Shown: one piece after another, positions 58,226 through 64,000 of the stretch
Layout of the letters: every line of letters starts with the position of its first letter
Numbering within the stretch: the stretch's first letter is position 1
From: Polyangiaceae bacterium
GTDB lineage: Bacteria > Myxococcota_A > Polyangia > Polyangiales > Polyangiaceae
Direction of reading: 5' to 3'
Length of the DNA stretch: 64,000 bases
Assembly: GCA_020633205.1 (NCBI GenBank)
Contig: JACKEB010000013.1
Coordinates: 124,001 to 188,000, forward strand
The notes under the pieces: model-generated
What the model saw: only the letters and a program-made list of their open reading frames with translations
The model's database searches: none
What the model was told of the DNA's origin: nothing
Position numbers and translations under genes: made by a program

Positions 58226-59707
58226 ATGACCAGATGCTGGGTTGCGGTGGTGAGCTTGGCCTTGGCCTGTGGCTGCGGCGGTGGAGATGGCGCTGGCGCG
58301 GGTGCGGGTGCGACGGGTGGCACGTCGAACAGCGGGGGAACCGGCGCGAGCGGAGGCTCTGCTGGCGGCAGCGATGCTGGCGGTAGCGGCGCAGGGGGTA
58401 GCGGTGCTGGCGCTGGCTCTGCGGGAACTGGCTCAGCAGGTGCTGCCGGAGCCGGTGGACAAACCGCCGAAGAGACCCTCGCAAGCTCCGTCTCCTACTA
58501 CGATGGGCTCATCGAGTTTCAGTTCGCTCAAGAGTACGTCGTTGGTCGCTTCGTGAATGGGGACTACTGGGTGCACAACCACGGTGGCGACGTGGTGATC
58601 ACTGCGATCACACCGACCGCGGTCGGCGCTCCCGGAGGTGCCGAGCGGGTCATGAACGGCACCATGCTCAATCCCGCGAACAGCACGACCCAGGGTTATG
58701 ACAGCAGCGCGCGGGACATGGGGTTCGACGCGAACCTCAACGTGGACCCCGCGTTCACCGGTCAAGACCTCGTGGTTTCGCCAAGCTCGTCGGTGATTAA
58801 AGGGATCTCGACGGCGAGCAGCGACGGGCGGCCGATCCTCGCGGATGCGGCCGTGCTCACCGTGCTGTCAGCCACCCCACTGAAGGACGCGTTCAGGCCG
58901 CCCTATGTCGGTCAACGCTCGGTGGTCGCGACCGCCGCGGAGCTCGACTACTCCCAACTGGGAACGCATGCGCGCCTCGGCGGGGAGCCCGACATCGACA
59001 GCGTTGCGTCGCGCTATGAGCGCGTGTGGTTGGAACACTGCACGAGCTGGGTTTCCCGCGATATCCACCCCGCGAATCACATGCCGGCGTATGGACGCGA
59101 CCTAGCGCGTAGCTCCGCGGAGGGCCTGGTGATGCTGCAGCTCGACTATTCCGATGCGGAAAAGCAGCGACTGCTGGTCGGCCTGGTGCAATACGGGATC
59201 GATATCTATGGCATCGCAGCGGCGGGAGGCGCCTGGGACGCCAACGGTGGGCACAACCTGGGGCGGAAGATGCCGCTCTTGTTGGCCGGGCAGGTGCTGC
59301 ATCATCCGCAAATGCTCGAGTACGCGGATGCGGCTCAGCACTTCATCTTTCAGGATGACCAGCAGCACTTCTATGTCTCTCAAGCCGAAGTGGACATGAG
59401 CCACAGCGCCGCTTGGGCGCCGGACGATCGCGCCGTGGCAACGCCTTACGAGGTCAGCGATATCGGCCTTCCGGAGTGGGGGATCCGTCACTTCGACAAG
59501 CCCCAAGCGGACAACAAGAACTGGGGCGCGACGTACCGCAACGTGAACGGTCCTTCCCAGGTGATGCAGGTATTCGCCGCGCGCTTGATGGGGGTCGAGT
59601 CGGCGTGGAACTGGCCTGCGTTGTTCGACTACGCGGATCGCTACTACCAGACGGAGAGCGGCGTCGGGCCCGACTGGTTTCAGGCGCTCTGGGGCGCGTA
59701 CCGCTGA
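58226..59707 (+). CDS. Lipoprotein of unknown function, paralogue of the next gene
   Basis: A 493-residue predicted lipoprotein. The signal peptide ends in LALAC (Cys15; a second Cys at 17), then a Gly/Ala/Ser linker (about 19-78). The domain begins with YYDGLIEFQFAQEYVVGRFVNGDYWVHN, whose GRFVNGDYWV core recurs in the next gene as GRFVSGDYWV. Later segments include a His/Asn-rich region and the end GVGPDWFQALWGAYR. No glycosidase or protease motif is certain; all-helical stretches (AEGLVMLQLDYSDAEKQRLLVG) suggest an (alpha/alpha) barrel. It is preceded by the shared 24-bp element and lies 53 bp before its paralogue. Confidence 0.85.
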   Translation: MTRCWVAVVSLALACGCGGGDGAGAGAGATGGTSNSGGTGASGGSAGGSDAGGSGAGGSGAGAGSAGTGSAGAAGAGGQTAEETLASSVSYYDGLIEFQFAQEYVVGRFVNGDYWVHNHGGDVVITAITPTAVGAPGGAERVMNGTMLNPANSTTQGYDSSARDMGFDANLNVDPAFTGQDLVVSPSSSVIKGISTASSDGRPILADAAVLTVLSATPLKDAFRPPYVGQRSVVATAAELDYSQLGTHARLGGEPDIDSVASRYERVWLEHCTSWVSRDIHPANHMPAYGRDLARSSAEGLVMLQLDYSDAEKQRLLVGLVQYGIDIYGIAAAGGAWDANGGHNLGRKMPLLLAGQVLHHPQMLEYADAAQHFIFQDDQQHFYVSQAEVDMSHSAAWAPDDRAVATPYEVSDIGLPEWGIRHFDKPQADNKNWGATYRNVNGPSQVMQVFAARLMGVESAWNWPALFDYADRYYQTESGVGPDWFQALWGAYR

Positions 59708-59710
59708 AGC

Positions 59711-59734
59711 GCGCAGCGCCCGTAAGTGACGGCC
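59711..59734 (+). promoter_or_regulatory. Shared 24-bp upstream element, copy 2
   Basis: The second copy of the element found at 58176-58199 (22 of 24 identical). It starts 3 bp after the stop of the first paralogue, and the core CGTAAGTGACGGCC starts 40 bp before the ATG at 59761. Confidence 0.6.
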
Positions 59735-59760
59735 CGATCTCCAAGTGCGAAGGTGGTGAC

Positions 59761-61989
59761 ATGCAGAGGTTTCTTGCGTTGCTCGGCGCTATGGCTTCTC
59801 TGGTTGCTTGTAGCTCCGGGGACAGCGGTGCCTCGGGGAATCAAAATGGCGGTAGCGGCGGCGCTGAGAACGGCGGCACTGGAGCCACTTCTGGAACAGG
59901 AGCGAACGGCGGAAGCGCGAGCGGTGGTAGCGCCGGGGCGAACGCCGCGTGCGGTGACTCCGTGTGCCAGGTGGGTGAGGACTGCGGCAGCTGTGAGGCG
60001 GACTGTGGCGCGTGCGGCGGGGGGTGTGAAGGAGTCGAAGTGCTCTTCGACCCGAACAACCCCAAGGTGGGTTCAGGCTGCGACTGTGATCTGACTCAGT
60101 ACGACTACTGCACAGGCCAAGAGATCGTCGAGCAGGTGGATCTGCGCGATGGCTTCACCGACGCGGAGTTTCGCTGGACGTTCAAGAGCGGCGGTGGGGA
60201 CGCGCTTTGCGGTCGCTTCGTGAGTGGGGACTACTGGGTCGCGCCCAAGCCGGGTGAGCAAGTCGTGCTGGAGGCGGTGAGCAGCAACGGGGAGGCGCTG
60301 GGAGTCGACGCGGACCCGGTGGACCCCACCGCCATCGGTGTGCTCGACGGTGGCAACAAATACGGCAACTACGTGGCGTCTGAAGATCTGACGACTCAGC
60401 TGCCGGTGACCTTTGACAAGTCTTCTTCCCTGGTTGCCGGGAGGAAAAAGAACGAAGCCGTAGATGGGATCTGTGGCACGAAGGCGATTGAGGGCGCGTG
60501 CATCGATGTCTACGACATCGTCAGCGTGCTGGACGCCGTGCCGAGAAACGCAGGCAAGAACTGCATCCGGCCGACCATCGTTGGCGGCTTCCCCAAGACT
60601 CCCAAGTGCCTCGACACGGACTTCGTCGAGGAGCGCTTGGCGGCGAACCCGAACTTCGACGCCAGCGCTGCGTCCGTCGCGCGGGTCGCGGAAGTGTGGC
60701 GCCACGCGACCGAGCTGTTCTCGAATATCAGCGAAGGCGGGCGCGCCTACCGCGTGGAAGGACTGACGGACGACTACGGCTCCGGCAACGCCGCGGCGTT
60801 CTACGGCGCCTTCGCGACGCTGTCTTCAGACAAGCTCACCCCCGCTGAGAAGCGCGCCGCGCTTGGCAGCGTGCTTTCTTACGGCCAGGACTATTACTAC
60901 GGCTTCGTTTCTCCAGACGGTCCCCAGCTCAAGATCAACGCGGGTGCCGGACAGTCTTCGGGTCTGGCCGCAGGCGCTTATGTCTACGCGACGCTGCTGA
61001 CGGACCCGCTGCCCGCCTCGCAAATGGCGGCGATGGCCCTGACTCCAGACGCAGACTCGCGTCCTCAAGAGCTGAAGCAAGTGCAGATCCGCGGGCAAGG
61101 CACCCAGCCCGTGTGGGGCGACAAGGAGTCCCTGACCCGCTACTGGACCGGTGTTTGGTCGTCGAAGTGCTACGACGGCTCGACCGAGACGTGTGATGCG
61201 AATCACGGCAAGAAGACCGTTCGAGATCCATACGGATACATCGATGGCCCCGAGGGTGAGCCGTGCGGCGCCTACTTCAACGTCACGAAGGGTCCCTACC
61301 AGGCCTTCGCCGCGGTGCAGTGGACGATGCCCGAGCTGTGCGACGTCGTGAACTACGACGCCTTCTTGAGCTACGTCGATCGCCTGCAGAGCAGCGGGTG
61401 CAACACCCAGCCCGATCCGTGCGCACCGCCCGACCCGCGGGAGACCGCCGCGTGCGATCCGTGGAGCGCCCAGGGTGACGACACCAGCACCTTCCTTCAG
61501 CGCTCAGGATGTAGCTACTACACCGTCACTTGGGGACCCGATCCGAACGACAACACGAAGTGCATCGCCAACAACACCGGGGGCAACAGCGGACAAACCG
61601 GCCGCTTCCCGGCGCGAGCCGGCGCGAACGCTGGCTTCAGTGATGGCGGCTTCTACACCTCGAGCATTCGCTCCGTCTGGGACGCGGTGCGCGGGAGCGC
61701 TGCGAGCTGTCGCACCCGCGCGGCGGGGATCAGCGTCTCCGACGTGACCCTCACGAGCGGAGCGCAGGGGCTCGACATCAGCGCGCCGGTCTATGCAGAC
61801 GGCTCCAAGCCGGCGACGCACAACTCCGTGTACGAGGTGATTCGCACCACTGCCGGCGGCAGTGCGCGCAGTGTGCAGAAGTGCGGGCACGTCGACATCA
61901 CCGCAGATCCTAGCGGAACCAACTACGAGCTTCGTGCTTGCGATCACGTGGGTGCGTGCTCCGCGCCGGTTACCTATCAAAAGCCCTAG
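59761..61989 (+). CDS. Larger lipoprotein paralogue with Cys-rich insert
   Basis: A 742-residue predicted lipoprotein from ATG 59761 (after AAGGTGG). The lipobox is SLVAC (Cys17), with a Gly/Ser/Asn linker (about 20-62). A small Cys-rich module follows (about 65-85, CGDSVCQVGEDCGSCEADC), typical of EGF-like/Stigma repeats, and then the domain shared with the previous gene (GRFVSGDYWV at about 155-164). The C-terminal half is longer than in the paralogue, with a probable Fn3-like end (VTLTSGAQGLDISAPVYADG and later). Function unknown. The shared upstream element suggests coordinate control of both genes. Confidence 0.85.
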   Translation: MQRFLALLGAMASLVACSSGDSGASGNQNGGSGGAENGGTGATSGTGANGGSASGGSAGANAACGDSVCQVGEDCGSCEADCGACGGGCEGVEVLFDPNNPKVGSGCDCDLTQYDYCTGQEIVEQVDLRDGFTDAEFRWTFKSGGGDALCGRFVSGDYWVAPKPGEQVVLEAVSSNGEALGVDADPVDPTAIGVLDGGNKYGNYVASEDLTTQLPVTFDKSSSLVAGRKKNEAVDGICGTKAIEGACIDVYDIVSVLDAVPRNAGKNCIRPTIVGGFPKTPKCLDTDFVEERLAANPNFDASAASVARVAEVWRHATELFSNISEGGRAYRVEGLTDDYGSGNAAAFYGAFATLSSDKLTPAEKRAALGSVLSYGQDYYYGFVSPDGPQLKINAGAGQSSGLAAGAYVYATLLTDPLPASQMAAMALTPDADSRPQELKQVQIRGQGTQPVWGDKESLTRYWTGVWSSKCYDGSTETCDANHGKKTVRDPYGYIDGPEGEPCGAYFNVTKGPYQAFAAVQWTMPELCDVVNYDAFLSYVDRLQSSGCNTQPDPCAPPDPRETAACDPWSAQGDDTSTFLQRSGCSYYTVTWGPDPNDNTKCIANNTGGNSGQTGRFPARAGANAGFSDGGFYTSSIRSVWDAVRGSAASCRTRAAGISVSDVTLTSGAQGLDISAPVYADGSKPATHNSVYEVIRTTAGGSARSVQKCGHVDITADPSGTNYELRACDHVGACSAPVTYQKP

Positions 61990-62011
61990 CTATCAGCACG
62001 CAGACCGGACG

Positions 62012-62977
62012 CTAGAAACGCACCAAGGTTTCCACCGTTCGGTACTCCGGGTCGCTCACCGGTTCCTTGTTGGGGTCCCGCAGCAAGAAGTAGCCCCCGA
62101 CGACCGCCCCGGTGACTACCACCCCCGCCACGATCCAAGGCCAAGGCGTGCTCAGGAACGAGCTCTGGTCGGGCGTCAGCTCCACGCGATAGCTCGTGCC
62201 GGAGCGCACGGTAACGCTCGAGTCGCGGTCCCCCGCGTCGGAGCGCAGCTGGAGCTGATAGCTGCCTGGCTCGACCCGTCGCCGGACCCTGCCTTCGCCC
62301 CACGCGACTCCGACGATCCCCACCCGGGCATCGCGTTCCTTCGCGACCACCTCCAGCGTCGCCATGCGCGCCTCCGGAGAGAGCTCCAACTTGAGCCTCA
62401 CGCGCTGGCTCCCGCCCGCGGCGACCACCAGCTTATGTTCCGTGGGGAGATACGACTTCGCCGTGGCGCTGACGACGTGCGCGCCCGGATTGACCTCGAT
62501 GCGCAGCGCTTCGCGGTACTCATAGCGTACGCCATCGACGCGCAGATCTGCACGCAGGGGCACGTTGGGGCTCCCGCTCAAGATCACCACGAGCCTGCTC
62601 ACCGAGGCGGCGACTTCGGCTCGCAGTCGCTTCGCTTCGGGCAGCATGGCATCGGGTGGTGCGCCGTATTTGTCCGCCAGTAGCTGGTCCAGCACATCGC
62701 GGGCCTCCTTGGGGTGTCCCATGCCACGCAATGCGACAGCCAAGTTGAACGCCGCGCTCGCCTTCGGCGCGAGCTCGAGCGAGTGCCGGAAGTGTTCTGC
62801 TGCTTCGCTGAAGCGACCGACCTCGGCGGCGGCTTTGCCCTGATCGAAGGACTTGCGCGCGCTGTTGCCTGCGTCCGCGTCGTCGCTCGCGGACGCCGAA
62901 CCAGCGCTCATCACGATCAGCAACGCTCCCGCTACGCAGCAGGTCAGCGCACCGCGCATCTTCACCCGGTGCCCCAT
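62012..62977 (-). CDS. TPR/PEGA-like membrane protein, kinase partner
   Basis: A 321-residue exported protein. ATG 62977 overlaps the kinase stop by one base (TGATG), so translation is coupled; a GTG at 62992 would add 5 residues. The signal peptide ends near SASAS (about 31). A TPR-like helical region (about 35-95, RKSFDQGKAAAEVGRFSEAAEHFRHS) is followed by two PEGA-like beta modules (about 125-200 and 205-275). A single membrane helix (about 280-303) leads to a short cytoplasmic tail. The same kinase-plus-TPR/PEGA arrangement occurs at 29449-32200 in the opposite strand order, so this is a repeated module. Confidence 0.85.
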   Translation of the reverse strand: MGHRVKMRGALTCCVAGALLIVMSAGSASASDDADAGNSARKSFDQGKAAAEVGRFSEAAEHFRHSLELAPKASAAFNLAVALRGMGHPKEARDVLDQLLADKYGAPPDAMLPEAKRLRAEVAASVSRLVVILSGSPNVPLRADLRVDGVRYEYREALRIEVNPGAHVVSATAKSYLPTEHKLVVAAGGSQRVRLKLELSPEARMATLEVVAKERDARVGIVGVAWGEGRVRRRVEPGSYQLQLRSDAGDRDSSVTVRSGTSYRVELTPDQSSFLSTPWPWIVAGVVVTGAVVGGYFLLRDPNKEPVSDPEYRTVETLVRF

Positions 62978-64000
62978 CAGTAGTCTTCCCACAACGGCAA
63001 TCCCTTCTTGCTCGCTGGTTTCCGTGGGGGACCAGGGTTCGGGGGTGAGGGTTTGCTCTTTACGGCGCTGTTCGAGGTCTTCACAGGCCCTTCGGGTGGT
63101 GCGCTGTTCGCCGGGGAAGCTGAAGAGATTCTTGCGGGGTCACTCGCCAGTGGAGCGGCGGCGACAGCTGATTGCTCTTTGGTGGGCTCAGACGGCTCGG
63201 CGACGGGTGGTGACTTGGTGCGAGACAGGGCGCCTAACCCCCACCAGAAGCCGAAGAGAGTGAGCACGAGGACTAGCCCGGCGGCGAGCCAACGAGCGCG
63301 CTTTGGCGGAGTCGGTTTTGGTCCTGAGGAAGTCGCAGGCATCACCGCCGGTGTAGGGTCGCTGCTAGGCGATGCGACCTGGAGGGCGCCAGCGCTACTG
63401 CGGAAGCGCTGCAAGGTCTGCTGAAGCTTGGCGCGGTCGGAGGCGAAGAGCGACTCCACGTAGTCGCCCACTTCGAGCCCGCCCTCGGGCACGCTAAAAC
63501 GCAGCGCGTCCTCGAGTCGGCGTGCTACGTCTTTTGCGCTGGCGGGGCGCAGCTCGCGCTGTTTCGCCAGGAGCTCGAACAACAGCTCTTCCACTTCGGG
63601 CGGGACGTCGTCGCGGAAGCTCTGGATATCCGGAGGAGGTTCCGTGAGGATCCGTCTGGCAACTTCATTCACCTCGGGGCCGGAGTAGAGGCGCGCGCCG
63701 GAGAGCATCTCGAATAGGGTCACACCGAGTGCGAACAAGTCCGCGCGCCGATCGAGATCCTCGAAGCGCAGTTGCTCCGGGGAGAGGTAGCCGAGCTTGC
63801 CCTTCAAGATCCCGGTCGAGGTGCGCGTGTCGCGACCCAGCGCCTTCGCGATGCCGAAATCGGTGACGCGAGCAACGCCGTCGAATCCGACCAAGATGTT
63901 CTGAGGAGACACATCGCGGTGCACGAGCTCTAGCGGCTTGCCTCCCGCGTCTTTGAGCTCGTGAGCGGCGTGCAAGCCTTCTGCGGCTTGGATCGCCACG
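62977..64000 (-). CDS. Hanks-type Ser/Thr protein kinase, N-terminus cut by window end
   Basis: The visible 340 residues begin inside the kinase domain; the open frame runs off the window. HRDVSPQN (catalytic loop), TDFGIAKALG (DFG), GYLSPEQL (activation segment end) and the DLFALGVTLFEML helix are present, so the visible catalytic residues are intact. A membrane helix (LAAGLVLVLTLFGFWWGLGAL) and a Pro/Ser/Lys-rich tail follow. The glycine-rich loop and the ATP-binding Lys are outside the window. The stop overlaps the start of the PEGA-like gene (TGATG). Confidence 0.93.
   Translation of the reverse strand, partial: VAIQAAEGLHAAHELKDAGGKPLELVHRDVSPQNILVGFDGVARVTDFGIAKALGRDTRTSTGILKGKLGYLSPEQLRFEDLDRRADLFALGVTLFEMLSGARLYSGPEVNEVARRILTEPPPDIQSFRDDVPPEVEELLFELLAKQRELRPASAKDVARRLEDALRFSVPEGGLEVGDYVESLFASDRAKLQQTLQRFRSSAGALQVASPSSDPTPAVMPATSSGPKPTPPKRARWLAAGLVLVLTLFGFWWGLGALSRTKSPPVAEPSEPTKEQSAVAAAPLASDPARISSASPANSAPPEGPVKTSNSAVKSKPSPPNPGPPRKPASKKGLPLWEDY

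Overview
The window looks like chromosome from a large-genome, high-G+C myxobacterium, most plausibly Polyangiales/Sorangiineae. This rests on content, not on a database hit. It has many secreted lipoproteins with Gly/Ser/Ala/Thr-rich linkers just after the lipobox, three Hanks-type Ser/Thr kinases (two paired with PEGA-type membrane proteins), an FHA-type sigma-54 activator, an FHA-GGDEF protein, a PP2C phosphatase fused to a cyclic-nucleotide-binding domain, a roadblock-like protein, and a trypsin-like protease with a MYXO-CTERM-like tail. There is no phage, insertion sequence, CRISPR array or rRNA.

Layout. 1-3508: tandem array of four Cys-rich secreted paralogues (the first cut by the window edge); two carry a good -24/-12 promoter exactly 12 nt before the ATG. 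3515-13773: coiled-coil membrane protein, alpha/beta-hydrolase lipoprotein, FHA-GGDEF cyclase, ATP-cone/nuclease-like protein, MBL hydrolase, TerB-like protein, then Memo, YqgE and SUMF1-fold genes on the plus strand and an SRPBCC protein on the minus strand. 14190-22534: protease, large catalase, class III CoA transferase, MtfA-like peptidase, secreted GH13 lipoprotein. 22612-25073: tRNA-Ala(CGC) and dnaK. 25161-29317: DUF1963 protein, FAD reductase, unrecognised lipoprotein.

29449-38103 is a signalling block: kinase plus PEGA protein, LamG lipoprotein, a second kinase with an HGD catalytic loop, a small secreted protein behind a strong sigma-54 promoter, a divergent FHA-type sigma-54 activator, and a roadblock-like protein. 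A 0.9-kb stretch without a convincing gene follows.

39038-54000: membrane protein, RluA-type pseudouridine synthase, envelope proteins, PP2C-CNB and FecR-like pair, RadC, CinA-like protein, XseB, and a HEAT-repeat plus TSP3-repeat envelope pair. 54234-56151: murA and a short hisG. 56446-64000: RCC1-repeat lipoprotein, two distantly related lipoproteins sharing a 24-bp upstream element at the same distance from their start codons, and a PEGA-like protein translationally coupled to a kinase cut by the window end.

How the parts may work together: the most interesting reading is a phospho-signalling to sigma-54 circuit (kinase at 34421, FHA activator at 36383, promoter at 36017-36032, secreted product at 35531), with two Cys-rich array genes as further sigma-54 targets. 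The promoter matches are seen in the sequence; the wiring is inference.
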